Shown: positions 40,267 through 50,300 of the stretch, piece by piece | Numbering within the stretch: position 1 is the first letter of the stretch | Layout: each line of letters begins with the position of its first letter | Assembly (NCBI GenBank): GCA_938091115.1 | Contig: CALKNI010000184.1 | Location: 1 to 58,589 of the forward strand | Source of the DNA: an uncultured Pirellulaceae bacterium | GTDB lineage: Bacteria > Planctomycetota > Planctomycetia > Pirellulales > Pirellulaceae | Direction of reading: 5' to 3' | Length of the DNA: 58,589 nt | Notes under the pieces: model-generated | The model's input: only the letters and a program-made list of their open reading frames with translations | Told to the model about the DNA's origin: nothing | The model's database searches: none | Program-made: the position numbers and the translations under genes

Positions 40267-41739
40267 ATGTTACTTAAATATTTCTACGACGAAGCCCTCG
40301 CCCACGCATCCTACTTAGTAGGGTGCCAGAGAACTGGTGAAGCGTTCGTCATTGATCCCGCTCGCACAATCACGCCCTATCTCGAGGTCGCTGCCGCTGA
40401 GAAGCTGACGATCACGGGCTGTGTTGAAACCCATATTCACGCTGATTACGTTTCTGGAAGTTGCGAACTGGCAAAAAAAACTGAGGCAACGATTTATTTA
40501 TCTGACGAGGGCCCTGTTGATTGGAAATATGAGCTTGGTCCGGAATACTCAGTGCAGCGTTTGAAAGAGGGTGACCGAATTGCGATCGGTAAGATTCAAC
40601 TCACCACCATGCATTCCCCCGGCCACACCCCTGAGAGCATCTCGCTGCTCCTGACAGATTTTGGTTCCGGTGCCAACGAACCAATGGGCATCTTTACCGG
40701 CGACTTCATATTTGCGGGCTCCGTTGGCCGCCCCGATCTTTTGGAAGAAGCTGCCGGAATCTCCGGTGCTGCAGACCAGGGAGCGCGTGAACTGTTTCGA
40801 TCCATCGAAAAATTCAATTTACTGCCGGACTATCTTCAAGTCTGGCCAGCCCATGGAGCAGGAAGTGCATGTGGTAAGGGGCTAGGTGCTATCCCGTCTA
40901 GCACTGTCGGCTATGAAAAACGCTTCAACCAAGCGCTCCAAATTCCTACAGAAGAAGATTTCGTTCGATTTATCCTCGACGACCAACCCGAAGCACCGCC
41001 TTACTTCGGGCTGATGAAACAGCTCAACAAACAGGGACCCAAAATAGTCGGTGATTCTTACCCTAAAAAAATGGCACCGCAAAATCTAAAGTCTCTCGAC
41101 CCAACATGTAACATCATCGACACCGCGGAATTTGAGCAATTTGCAAACCAACATGCTCCGGGGACAATTAACCTGCCCATGAAATATTTGGCCAGCCAGG
41201 GAGGTTGGCTCGTCAACTATGAGGCCCCCACCTATCTCATCTCCACTGAAAAAAACATTCTTGATGCCGTTAAAATCTTACGTGAAATCGGTATCGATAA
41301 TATCGAAGGCTACTTTAACGTCGAAGAGGTCTACGCATCAGGCTTGGCAACCGAAAAATCGCCACAACAGTCTCCAAAATGGCTGGCGTATGCATTACAG
41401 ACAAATTCAATCCGATTGATTGACGTTCGGAGAAACTCTGAATGGAATGCCGGACGAATTGCTGGTGCCGAGCACATCTTCCTGGGACAACTCGCCGAAA
41501 AGATCAAGCAAGCAACATCGCAGACAGACAATCGCTCAATCGTATTGCAATGCCGGACGGGAAGCCGCTCCTCAATTGCAGCAAGCGTGCTCAAATCACT
41601 GGGAATCAAAAACGTAATTAATCTAGCAGGCGGAATTGATCGATGGGAAGCCACCGGCTACCCAGTGGTTAAAAAACCGCCATCACTCAATTCCACTGCA
41701 CTCCAAAAATCAATTCCCCCCTCTTGCACGTTGAGCTAG
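40267..41739 (+). CDS. ETHE1-like persulfide dioxygenase fused to two rhodanese domains
   Basis: From the ATG at 40267 the protein has 490 residues; the open frame upstream uses only TTG. Residues 1-220 are a metallo-beta-lactamase fold of the ETHE1 type with Fe ligands His56 (ETHIHADYVSG), His120 (SPGHTPES) and Asp146 (FTGDFIFAGSVGRPDL). The last motif residue is Tyr instead of His, as seen in some PDO-rhodanese fusions. Two rhodanese-like domains follow (about 280-360 and 375-470). The second has the active Cys429 (LQCRTGSRSS); the first has Ser/Thr at this point. The enzyme oxidises glutathione persulfide to sulfite and can pass sulfur to thiosulfate. It heads the sulfur operon. Confidence 0.9.
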   Translation: MLLKYFYDEALAHASYLVGCQRTGEAFVIDPARTITPYLEVAAAEKLTITGCVETHIHADYVSGSCELAKKTEATIYLSDEGPVDWKYELGPEYSVQRLKEGDRIAIGKIQLTTMHSPGHTPESISLLLTDFGSGANEPMGIFTGDFIFAGSVGRPDLLEEAAGISGAADQGARELFRSIEKFNLLPDYLQVWPAHGAGSACGKGLGAIPSSTVGYEKRFNQALQIPTEEDFVRFILDDQPEAPPYFGLMKQLNKQGPKIVGDSYPKKMAPQNLKSLDPTCNIIDTAEFEQFANQHAPGTINLPMKYLASQGGWLVNYEAPTYLISTEKNILDAVKILREIGIDNIEGYFNVEEVYASGLATEKSPQQSPKWLAYALQTNSIRLIDVRRNSEWNAGRIAGAEHIFLGQLAEKIKQATSQTDNRSIVLQCRTGSRSSIAASVLKSLGIKNVINLAGGIDRWEATGYPVVKKPPSLNSTALQKSIPPSCTLS

Positions 41740-41773
41740 ACAAAATCCATCAATTCCTTACATACGGACGATC

Positions 41774-42259
41774 ATGACAGATTTTATTCTCCAACCGTGG
41801 CCTTGGTGGTTAGCCGGTCCGCTCATTGGGCTTACCGTTCCAACCTTGTATCTATTGGCAGGGAAAGGATTTGGAATCTCAACCAGTTTCCAACAACTTG
41901 GCGCGATGTGCTCCCCCCACAGCAGGTTTGCCTATTTAAAGAACTACGATCGCCGCAAAGGCGCTTGGACGCTTATATTCGCAGTAGGAATCTCGATCGG
42001 TGCATTTATTGGAAGCCATTGGCTCTCAGCTGAGCCGATCGAATTTCTACCCGCCAAATTTTACAGCGTTTGGGGAGCCATCAAACTATTCATTGGAGGC
42101 ACCCTTATCGGATTCGGAGCGCGATACGCCGGGGGCTGCACTTCCGGCCACGCAATTACCGGAATTGCGAATTTGAACCTCCCCAGCTTCATCGCAACCC
42201 TGTCCTTCTTCGTTGGTGGGCTGAGCGTTACCTGGGGCCTGCATCACATTCTCTTCTAA
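41774..42259 (+). CDS. YeeE/YedE-family transporter, N-terminal half
   Basis: A 161-residue membrane protein with about four helices and the conserved YeeE/YedE motif RYAGGCTSGHAITG, whose Cys is involved in thiosulfate or sulfur-species transfer in characterised YeeE. The preceding GKGFGISTSFQQLGAMCSPH is also typical. It forms the first of two half-transporters; the second begins 12 bases downstream. Together with the persulfide dioxygenase this is the classic BigR-operon layout for moving reduced sulfur across the inner membrane. Confidence 0.9.
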   Translation: MTDFILQPWPWWLAGPLIGLTVPTLYLLAGKGFGISTSFQQLGAMCSPHSRFAYLKNYDRRKGAWTLIFAVGISIGAFIGSHWLSAEPIEFLPAKFYSVWGAIKLFIGGTLIGFGARYAGGCTSGHAITGIANLNLPSFIATLSFFVGGLSVTWGLHHILF

Positions 42260-42271
42260 GGACATTCAATC

Positions 42272-42781
42272 ATGGCAACTCTTATCGAGAACAAAAAATC
42301 AGATCATCTCCCACCTGTCGCATCGGCCAAAACAAAAGACAAACCGACGTCTCAAATCACCGATTCAGCAATGGTATATGCCATGACCTTGATGGTCGGA
42401 ACTTTTCTCGGAATCACCTTTACGAAATCCGAGGTTGTCAGATGGCAACGGGTTCAAGACATGTTCCTGCTTCAAGACCCGCATCTCTATTTAATCATTG
42501 GTTCGGGAGTTGCCGTCGCGATGCTGGGAATGTTCATTATCCGAAAACGTTCGGCGTCGGACATTTACAGTCAGCCAATCCAATACAAACCTAAACCATT
42601 TCACAAAGGTGTCATCCTCGGCGGCATGACCTTCGGTGCTGGCTGGGCAATCACAGGTGCCTGCCCCGGCCCCATCTACGCTCAACTTGGCAGTGGTGTT
42701 GGTCCTGCTGTTTTCACTTATGCCGGCGCACTAGCGGGAATTTATCTATACGCCTGGGCCAAACCACGCCTGCCCCATTAG
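42272..42781 (+). CDS. YeeE/YedE-family transporter, second half (DUF6691 type)
   Basis: A 169-residue protein with a short soluble N-terminus and about four membrane helices. The signature GGMTFGAGWAITGACPGPIY contains the second conserved Cys. In Pmp/YeeE systems the two half-proteins act as a pair. The gene follows its partner by 12 bases and ends the sulfur operon; its C-terminus is YLYAWAKPRLPH. It probably exports or imports thiosulfate, sulfite or a sulfur-carrying species linked to the upstream dioxygenase. Confidence 0.9.
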   Translation: MATLIENKKSDHLPPVASAKTKDKPTSQITDSAMVYAMTLMVGTFLGITFTKSEVVRWQRVQDMFLLQDPHLYLIIGSGVAVAMLGMFIIRKRSASDIYSQPIQYKPKPFHKGVILGGMTFGAGWAITGACPGPIYAQLGSGVGPAVFTYAGALAGIYLYAWAKPRLPH

Positions 42782-43057
42782 CTGCCAAGGACAGCCACGG
42801 CACCCTCCCACAAAACACACCTCAAATTAGACGCACTGATCCACATCAAGAGGAACGTCAATGAACAGAAAGCTGGTAAATTTCATGAGTCCCTGAAAGA
42901 AAAACAAAACTAAACCCGAAAAACTAAGAAAATTTGAAAAAAGGGTGAGAAGCACTCAATTCACCAACAAGGGCGCCTGAGATATGTTAAAAAACTTGAA
43001 GATTTTGTGTAGTTGACTTTCGAATATTCAGTATCACTTTCAAATTGGAGCTTGCTC

Positions 43058-43372
43058 ATGTCGATGATCTCAAAACCGGATGCGAATCCGATTGCTGCAG
43101 CAATCTTGACTTGGTTTGTTTTGGGGATTGGTCATATCGTAATTAATGGCCAAACCAACAAGTGGTTAATGACGCTGGTCGTAACATTTATTGGTAGTTT
43201 TCTTTGTGTATTGCCAGGGATCATTCTTGGAATTTTGAGCGTCATCGATTCATATCAAACGGCAAAGCGACTAAAAGCGGGCGAATCAATTCCGGAAAAT
43301 GAATATTCCAACGTTCTTCTTTTTAAAGTTTGCAAGCTGATTGATAAGAAAGCAACTTGCAAATTGGCTTAA
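43058..43372 (+). CDS. Small two-helix (TM2-like) membrane protein
   Basis: The ATG at 43058, eight bases after GGAG, gives 104 residues; the open frame upstream uses only TTG. There are two clear helices (AAAILTWFVLGIGHIVI and MTLVVTFIGSFLCVLPGIIL) separated by a short NGQTNKW loop, followed by IDSYQTAKRLKAGESI. The helix-loop-helix layout with LGIGHI resembles TM2-type small membrane proteins. Function unknown. It is not clearly part of the sulfur operon, which ends about 275 bases earlier. Confidence 0.65.
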   Translation: MSMISKPDANPIAAAILTWFVLGIGHIVINGQTNKWLMTLVVTFIGSFLCVLPGIILGILSVIDSYQTAKRLKAGESIPENEYSNVLLFKVCKLIDKKATCKLA

Positions 43373-43837
43373 GCCACCCTGTCGTTTGACGGACAAATTG
43401 ATCAAAAGAGATGCGGCATAAGAATCGCCCAAGAAGTTGTTATTTTTAAACAACAGGGCGAATCTTAGGTTCAGGGATAGCCGGCTATCCAGACTGTCTT
43501 CGTAATCAAAAACGGGTTCACTCTGCGCTTTAGCTGATACTCGTCCTGCAGTCGAAGGTTCGCCAACTGCGGCAATCACTCGTTGCTTAGAAAAATGTTA
43601 CAGGGATTTTAGAACGCCCAAACAAGACAGCATCCGTAACGAAACCATAGTTACTCGATCGAAAACCTACCGATACTCAACAAAATATTTGAATGCACTA
43701 ACTGCGGGTTGGTTGGGCTAAATCGTCTCCGCCGAGCAACCGCAGCCTTAAATAATTGCATTGCTCCCCCACCACCCTCGATTTGACAGCGCTCACCACC
43801 CAGATTATAAAACCGGACTACAATTGTCGGCAAAAAC
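43373..43837. other. Intergenic region with a perfect 16-base palindrome
   Basis: No gene is supported. GGATAGCCGGCTATCC (43475-43490) is a perfect palindrome without a loop, more like a protein-binding site than a hairpin. It lies about 350 bases upstream of the GntR gene. The GntR promoter should be near 43780-43830, but no clear element was found. Confidence 0.4.
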
Positions 43838-44722
43838 ATGTTTTCTGCTTTGTGGGAGAATGGGTGCGTGGAGCTAACCAAAAAAATCGAATCCGACATT
43901 ACGTCGCATCTATCTGTTGGGAATACGCCTTGCAAGTTAACGGTTGCTGCACTGGCTTCCCATTACGACGTGAGCCAAACCCCAGTGCGAACCGTAATTT
44001 CCAAGCTGATCGAAGATGGCAAGCTGATCAAGTTGTCCAACGGCCGCCTTCAAGCTTCCAGCACTTTCGATTTTAACAGCAACTCGTTCATCCCAACGGC
44101 CCCTGGCCTTACTGACGATCCCTACCAAGCGATCCTGCGCGAGATTGTTCAGAAAAGCCTATTAGCGGAAGAGACGTTCCTGCGTGAAGAGAGAACAGCG
44201 ACGCAGCACCAACTTAGTCGCTCTGCGGTTCGCGAAATATGTCACCTCATTGCAGGTCAGGGGCTACTTGAACACATCCCACGTCGCGGGTGGAAGATAC
44301 GTCACTTCACCCATGCAGATCTGCAATCCTATCAAGACACTCGAGAGGTTCTCGAACTCAAGGCGCTCGATCTCGCCTGGGAACGGCTAGTTGATACCGA
44401 TCTTCAGGAAATGCGTGTTGGAAACATTCCCGCAAAAAATTCACAAGACTTTCCTGTAATCGACAATCGAATTCACAATTACATCATTGAGAAGGCAAAC
44501 AATTTTTACATTTTAGATTTCTTCAATCGACATGCTCCATTCTTTGAAATTTTATTTGAATGGGAAGGCGAAAATCGCGAAGCTGCCGCAGAGGCTGTCC
44601 AACAACATCACGAGATCCTTACCGCAATCATTAACCGTGATCGAAAAAAGGCGACAAAGGCATTGTCACATCACATCCAGTTCAACCACCCCGTACTGGC
44701 TAGGATCGGAACAACAAAATGA
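43838..44722 (+). CDS. GntR-family regulator with two winged-helix domains and an FCD-like C-terminus
   Basis: A 294-residue protein. Residues about 12-70 resemble a GntR winged helix (LTVAALASHYDVSQTPVRTV, ISKLIEDGKLIKL). Residues about 92-155 look like a second one (LSRSAVREICHLIAGQGLLE, HIPRRGWKIRHF). The rest is a helical FCD-like ligand-binding domain (SYQDTREVLELKALDLAW, HHEILTAIINRDRKKATKAL). Single-HTH GntR proteins are the rule; two in tandem are unusual. A GTG at codon 11 is an alternative start. The stop overlaps the next gene (ATGA), so the regulator is co-expressed with the PSCyt1/DUF1501 genes that it may control. Confidence 0.8.
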   Translation: MFSALWENGCVELTKKIESDITSHLSVGNTPCKLTVAALASHYDVSQTPVRTVISKLIEDGKLIKLSNGRLQASSTFDFNSNSFIPTAPGLTDDPYQAILREIVQKSLLAEETFLREERTATQHQLSRSAVREICHLIAGQGLLEHIPRRGWKIRHFTHADLQSYQDTREVLELKALDLAWERLVDTDLQEMRVGNIPAKNSQDFPVIDNRIHNYIIEKANNFYILDFFNRHAPFFEILFEWEGENREAAAEAVQQHHEILTAIINRDRKKATKALSHHIQFNHPVLARIGTTK

Positions 44723-47700
44723 ATCCTATTTTTAAACTTATCGCCAGTCTGCTGGTTTGTTTCAGTATGGCAGCAAGTCATTCGTTCGGGCAGGATTCAA
44801 GTGTCGAACTGTACAAGCAAAAGATAAAACCGCTGTTTAAAGAGCGATGCTTTGCCTGCCATGGAGCATTGAAACAGGAGTCTGAACTCCGCGTCGATAC
44901 AATCTCGGTGATGAAGGAATACGGCATTTTAGAGGATGCCATTCTCCTCGACCGCCTTACTTCAAAAGATGCCTCAGAGCGAATGCCCCCCGAAGGCGAA
45001 CCCCTGTCAAAGCCGGAGATTGAGGCCATCAAAAACTGGATCGCCGCGGGCGCACCAGAACCCGATAACGAACAAGCAGAAGCAGATCCAATGCAACATT
45101 GGGCGTTTCAAAAAATCGAGCGACCGGCCATGCCAACTGTCAGTGAAGCTAACCCCGTTGATGCCTTTCTCACCAAAGCACAACGGCTAAATCGACTCAT
45201 ACCGCAGGCAACTGCACAGCGCAGTTTATTGTTACGGCGAATTTATCTTGATGTGACCGGACTTCCACCAACGACTGAACAGCTACTTTCAGATTTGCCA
45301 ATTGACAAGATTATCGACTCTCTCATCGACAGCCCACAATACGGTGAACGGTGGGGGAGACACTGGATGGACGTCTGGCGATACAGCGACTGGTATGGGC
45401 TAAACAGTCAATTGCGAAATAGCCAGAAACACCTCTGGCACTGGCGCGACTGGATCGTCCAATCTCTTAATGAAGACAAAGGCTACGATCGAATGATCAT
45501 GGAGATGGTGGCTGGTGATGAGATTGCCCCCAATGATCTGGAAACCGTCGTTGCCACCGGCTTCTTGGCCAGAAATTACTATCTCTTCAACCGGACGACA
45601 TGGCTCGACGATACGATCGAGCACACGGGTAAAGCGTTTTTAGGATTGACCCTGAACTGTGCAAAATGTCACGACCACAAATATGACCCAATCGACCATG
45701 AAGATTACTATCGTTTCCGCGCGATCTTCGAACCGCATCACGTTCGTCTAGACGCTGCGCCAGGCAATCCGGACTATAGTAAAGACGGTCTCCCACGAGT
45801 CTATGACGACAAACCGAATGCACCGACCTTCCTCCATCTGCGGGGAGACCCTTCCCAGCCGGTCAAGGACAACCCACTAAGCCCCGGGCCACCTAAATTT
45901 CTAGCCAGCTTTGGAAAGCCAGCGACAAAAATCGACCTGCCTGCCGAAGCCTGGGCACCAGGTGTTCGCCAATACGTCCAAGCGGATTTGCTCAGCGATT
46001 CGAACAACAAACTAGATTCTGCTCGAGCCAATCTTCAGAAACTCCAGGAAAAGGAAGCATTGACGGCAGCAGCGGCAACCAAAACAGAAGTAAATGTCAG
46101 CGGCTTTCAAGATGACTTTAAAAAGTCGAGACCAGACATTTGGGATACCGTTGGGCGGGGCTGGCGGTACCAGGGAGGATTACTGACTCAGACTGAGCCC
46201 ACGATGGAACGTAGCTGCCTGCGTACCAAGGCTCATCATCCCCGCGATTTTGAGTTAACCCTCAACTTCCAAACCACTGGCGGTAAGCAGTATAAATCAA
46301 CCGGAGTCCGTTTTGATGTAGATGAGCAGGGGGAGAACGCACATATTGTTTATGTAAGCGCATTTGCAAACGGACCCAAAGTCCAACTCGCCCATACCGT
46401 CGCCGGGCGCAACATCTATCCAGCGAACGCTAAAGCCAATCTACCAATTCGATTAAACCAGGATTACGTACTGAGCGTTAAAGTCCGAGACGATTTAATC
46501 AACGTTGCTTTGGACGGAAAATTTTTGTTTGCCTACCGACTTCCACCTCGTAAAAATGGATCCATCGAACTGTTTGCATTCGACTCAACAGCTGACTTTT
46601 ACGCGATCGAAGTCAAGCCTCTCGCCAGCGATGTCACGTTAGTAAATACAGATAAACGACCTGCCGTCGTTAATTCTGCTCAAGCCGTTGAGCTTGCAGA
46701 AGCGCAAATTAAACTAGCCGAGGCTGAACACGCAGCTTTGGTTGCGCGAATCGCCGCTGACAATGCAACATTAAAGCACATTGGCAACGGATCGCCTGAG
46801 CTCGCCGCCCGCTTGAACCTTCAAGCCACCTTAGCAAAAGCAGAGGTGGATCTAATCAAAGCGGATGCGGGCAAGAGAGCTAACGCTTTAAAGCAAAAAC
46901 AGGCAGCCCAGTCAGCGTTGGCATCCGAAAAACTGCCGACTCTTCCCCCATTAAGAGGCAGCCAACGAGCGCTGGATCAAAGCTCCCATAAAGCTTCTCA
47001 ATACCCACCCGTCTATTCCCCAACCAGCACTGGACGGCGAACCGCATTGGCAAACTGGATCACTCATCGAGACAATCCTTTGACCGCCCGCGTCGCCGTC
47101 AACCACATCTGGACCCGCCACTTTGGAAGTCCACTCGTCGAATCAGTATTTGATTTTGGCCGGCGTTCTCCCCAGCCCTTGCATCAAGATTTGCTCGATT
47201 ATCTGGCGATTGAATTGATCGAATCGAATTGGAGCATGAAACACTTACACCGTCTAATTCTCAAATCGAAGACGTGGCAACGCAGCTCATCCAATCTGGA
47301 CGCTGATCCAAACACACTCACAGGCGACCCGGAAAATCATTACTACTGGCGAATGAATAATCGCAAGATGGAGTCTCAAGTTTTAAGAGACAGCCTCCTC
47401 CATCTGTCTGGGCAACTCGATCTGACAACTGGCGGTCCTTCCGTTCAAGCAGGGCCAAACGTGCGGCGTCGAAGTCTGTACCTGTTCCATTCCCGCGATG
47501 GACGGGACAAATTCGTGTCGGTATTTGATGACGCTGATGTTTTTAGTTGTTACCGCCGAAACGAAAGCATTGTTCCACAACAAGCACTCGCCCTGATGAA
47601 CAGCCGGGAGGCTATTGAATCTGCAACTTTGATCGCTTCCCGTTTCAATGCGAATTTGACCGACATGGAATTTGCCAAAACGGTTTTCCTTCAACTCCTC

Positions 47701-47820
47701 GCAAGACCTCCTTCTGAACCGGAGCTTGCAGCCTGCGTGGATTTCTTAAAACTAACCCCCAAGCGAATCCAATTCGTGCACGCACTCTTAAACCACAACG
47801 ATTTCCAGGTTATTCGATGA
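44719..47820 (+). CDS. PSCyt1-DUF1549-DUF1553 protein with an embedded DUF1080-like domain
   Basis: A 1033-residue exported protein. After a signal peptide comes a planctomycete cytochrome-c domain with CFACHG (Cys44, Cys47, His48) and the distal Met in [12 protein letters not shown]1549 covers about 140-360 ([37 protein letters not shown]). Residues about 455-645 form a concanavalin-like domain of the DUF1080/LamG type ([15 protein letters not shown]). A coiled coil (about 665-745) leads to DUF1553 (about 770-1020, [35 protein letters not shown]). Such proteins pair with DUF1501 proteins, as here (ATGA overlap). Probable role: haem-dependent oxidation linked to carbohydrate degradation. Confidence 0.9.
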   Translation: MNPIFKLIASLLVCFSMAASHSFGQDSSVELYKQKIKPLFKERCFACHGALKQESELRVDTISVMKEYGILEDAILLDRLTSKDASERMPPEGEPLSKPEIEAIKNWIAAGAPEPDNEQAEADPMQHWAFQKIERPAMPTVSEANPVDAFLTKAQRLNRLIPQATAQRSLLLRRIYLDVTGLPPTTEQLLSDLPIDKIIDSLIDSPQYGERWGRHWMDVWRYSDWYGLNSQLRNSQKHLWHWRDWIVQSLNEDKGYDRMIMEMVAGDEIAPNDLETVVATGFLARNYYLFNRTTWLDDTIEHTGKAFLGLTLNCAKCHDHKYDPIDHEDYYRFRAIFEPHHVRLDAAPGNPDYSKDGLPRVYDDKPNAPTFLHLRGDPSQPVKDNPLSPGPPKFLASFGKPATKIDLPAEAWAPGVRQYVQADLLSDSNNKLDSARANLQKLQEKEALTAAAATKTEVNVSGFQDDFKKSRPDIWDTVGRGWRYQGGLLTQTEPTMERSCLRTKAHHPRDFELTLNFQTTGGKQYKSTGVRFDVDEQGENAHIVYVSAFANGPKVQLAHTVAGRNIYPANAKANLPIRLNQDYVLSVKVRDDLINVALDGKFLFAYRLPPRKNGSIELFAFDSTADFYAIEVKPLASDVTLVNTDKRPAVVNSAQAVELAEAQIKLAEAEHAALVARIAADNATLKHIGNGSPELAARLNLQATLAKAEVDLIKADAGKRANALKQKQAAQSALASEKLPTLPPLRGSQRALDQSSHKASQYPPVYSPTSTGRRTALANWITHRDNPLTARVAVNHIWTRHFGSPLVESVFDFGRRSPQPLHQDLLDYLAIELIESNWSMKHLHRLILKSKTWQRSSSNLDADPNTLTGDPENHYYWRMNNRKMESQVLRDSLLHLSGQLDLTTGGPSVQAGPNVRRRSLYLFHSRDGRDKFVSVFDDADVFSCYRRNESIVPQQALALMNSREAIESATLIASRFNANLTDMEFAKTVFLQLLARPPSEPELAACVDFLKLTPKRIQFVHALLNHNDFQVIR

Positions 47821-49241
47821 CGCCACCGACAGATATTTCACGCCGTCGATATTTGCTTCAATCCGCATTGGGCTTTGGTTCTTTAGCGTTGGGTGGAATC
47901 GTAGCGGCAGAAGAACATAAACAGCCAAATGGCGAGCCACATTTTCAACCAAAAGCCAAACGTGTTATCTGGCTATTCATGCGCGGGGGGGTAAGCCACA
48001 TGGAGAGCTTCGACCCCAAACCCGCGCTAACCAAATTTGCCGGGAAGTCCATCCAGGACACGCCTCACGCCTCAGTCCTTGACGCTGAAAACTTTAAAAA
48101 CCTTCGAGTTGTGGTGGTGGACGACGGCAATGGCAAAAATCGCAAGACAATTTACCCGTTGCAAACCGGATACAAAAAACATGGAAAGTCCGGTGTCGAA
48201 ATCAGCGATTGGTTTCCGCACATCGGTTCCTGCGCAGACGACATTGCCTTCATTCGTTCGATGTGGACAACTGACAACAATCATGGAGCTCAGGTGCAAT
48301 TCCATTCCGGTCGCCATATGCTGGACCCAAGGGTTCCAACGATTGGTGCCTGGCTCAACTACGGCTTAGGTTCGCTCAGTGACAACCTTCCTCAATTCAT
48401 TAATATCGGTCCGCGTTTTTTTGATAAGCGAGACGGCCATTATTTAGGGCCGGCATACGATGCTGTTAACTTAAAAATTGATCCGAAAAACCCTCTCGCT
48501 TACGCAGCTACGCATGGCGGAATGAACTCGGGACAGCAGAAAAGAAATCTAAAATTCACCAACCAACTCAATCGCCTGACTGGAGAACAGTATCCCGGTG
48601 ATGCTGCCTTGCGAGCTCGAATAAAATCCTACGAATTGGCATTTCGGATGCAGACCGCCGTTCCCGACGTTTTAGATTTCAAAAAAGAGTCAAAAGAAAC
48701 TCGTAAACTTTACGGGTTGGATCAACCAGAAACCAAGAGCTTCGGTCAGCAACTCTTGGCTGCTCGACGTTTCTCGGAGAGGGGAGTTCGTTTTATTCAA
48801 ATCATGCATGGTGATGGAGCCGCAGGCGCCTGGGACAATCACTCCGGACTACGCAAAGGACATGCGAGATTATCAAAACAAGTCGACCTGCCCACCGCTG
48901 GTTTGCTAAAAGATCTCAAACAACGAGGCCTACTAGACGACACGATCGTAGTTTTTGCGACTGAATTTGGAAGAACACCCGGATCGCAAGGCGCTGACGG
49001 TAGAGATCATCATCCGTTTGGATTCAGCGTTTGGATGGCGGGTGGGGGCCTTAAGGGAGGCGTGGTTCATGGAGCCACCGATGAGCTGGGATTTCACGCC
49101 GTGGAAAACCCACACTATGTCACTGATGTCCATGCGACCATCAATCAATTGATGGGGATTGATCCCCGCCAACTAGAAGTTCCAGGCTACAAGCGACTCG
49201 ACAGCGATTACGGACATCCAATCGAAGAAATCATTGCCTAA
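47817..49241 (+). CDS. DUF1501 exported protein
   Basis: A 474-residue member of the DUF1501 family, a sulfatase/alkaline-phosphatase-like fold. The N-terminus [20 protein letters not shown] is a twin-arginine-like signal. Conserved blocks include [53 protein letters not shown] and [15 protein letters not shown], with [14 protein letters not shown] near the end. DUF1501 genes almost always follow a PSCyt1-DUF1549-DUF1553 gene, as here with a four-base overlap, and the two products are thought to act together outside the cytoplasm. The biochemical role is unknown. Confidence 0.9.
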   Translation: MTPPTDISRRRYLLQSALGFGSLALGGIVAAEEHKQPNGEPHFQPKAKRVIWLFMRGGVSHMESFDPKPALTKFAGKSIQDTPHASVLDAENFKNLRVVVVDDGNGKNRKTIYPLQTGYKKHGKSGVEISDWFPHIGSCADDIAFIRSMWTTDNNHGAQVQFHSGRHMLDPRVPTIGAWLNYGLGSLSDNLPQFINIGPRFFDKRDGHYLGPAYDAVNLKIDPKNPLAYAATHGGMNSGQQKRNLKFTNQLNRLTGEQYPGDAALRARIKSYELAFRMQTAVPDVLDFKKESKETRKLYGLDQPETKSFGQQLLAARRFSERGVRFIQIMHGDGAAGAWDNHSGLRKGHARLSKQVDLPTAGLLKDLKQRGLLDDTIVVFATEFGRTPGSQGADGRDHHPFGFSVWMAGGGLKGGVVHGATDELGFHAVENPHYVTDVHATINQLMGIDPRQLEVPGYKRLDSDYGHPIEEIIA

Positions 49242-49278
49242 GTATTCCTGAAGGATCACTCGGTTAGCTGAAAACTCC

Positions 49279-50257
49279 ATGACCATCGCAAATTCGCGTC
49301 GCCAATTCTTAAAATCACTTGGCCTTGCCAGCTCTCTTTTTAGCATGGGGTTCCCCTCGCTTGCCGAGATGAAAGAGAGATCGTTCAACCATTTTAATAA
49401 TGCAAAAACAACTCAAGCTGAACATCCGTACGAGTTGATGGTTTGCGACTATGTGCGATTCCAACTTCTTAAAGTAAACAAGAAAGGGGACGTCGTCTGG
49501 AGGCACAAGCCGGAAGGAAAGGTTTGGGATTTTGTTTTAACGGATGACAACAAGGTCATCTATCCGATCATTACCGAGACGCAGGAAGTCCGGTGCATAG
49601 ATTTTCACGAGAACATCATCTGGAACTGGCCCTATGCCGGTAGCTATCGTGAGATCATAAATATTACCCGACACAAATCCCAGTTGATCTTGAGTGGTCA
49701 ACTGCCACCACAAGCCGTCATGATCAGCATGGACGGCAAGATTCAAAGGCGATTGCCGATGCCCACCAAGTACCAACATCATCATGGCCAGCTTGGCAAT
49801 GTCTATCCCTCAGACAACAACCATTTCTTAGTTCAACTCTGGGGCGAGGGAACCGTCTTAGAAGTCGATGGATTCGGCACAGAAGTCTGGCGATATTCAG
49901 TGCCTAAAAAAGGGAACGGGAGATACCCCGCAGGAACGGTGCAAGACGTTCTTCGACTCGATAACGGCAATACGCTGGTGGTCTGTGGGACTCAAGCTCG
50001 ATTGCTGGAAGTAGATCGCCGGGGGAAAATCGCTTGGGAATTTACCGCGAATGACTATCCTGACCAATGCCTGCAACCTTCAAAAACTAAAAAACGGTTC
50101 CATCCTAGTGACCAATTTTTTGCGGGGAAATCTAGGACGAGGGGCGCACGCTTTTATTCTCTCGAAACAAAAGAAGGTAACCTGGTCTTTTATCGATCAC
50201 GAAAACATCACCGCTACCAGCCGGGTCTGGGGCATCGAAAACGAACCGTTGAATTAA
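49279..50257 (+). pseudogene. Exported beta-propeller protein with a frameshift near its end
   Basis: The first frame starts with a twin-arginine-like leader (NSRRQFLKSLGLASSLFSMG) and propeller repeats (VNKKGDVVWRHKPEGKVWDF, LEVDGFGTEVWRYSVP, LEVDRRGKIAWEFTAND). At about 50055-50085 the sense of the protein moves to the next frame: QKLKNGSILVTNFLRGNLG, then FILSKQKKVTWSFIDHENI and VWGIENEPLN with a stop at 50257. The first frame itself runs on to 50265 with nonsense-like sequence. A net gain of one base (or loss of two) explains it. It may be a recent mutation or a sequence error. It is the last gene of the GntR/PSCyt1/DUF1501 cluster. Confidence 0.75.
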
Positions 50258-50300
50258 ACGCTTAATTGACCTTCGTGCAAGACAATCCGCTGCCTGTCTG

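Noticed and set aside
43937-44128. Antisense and alternative-frame open frames inside long genes (also in both katG genes, the M56 gene and the cytochrome genes).
   Set aside because: They mirror the codon pattern of the real gene and have no independent support.
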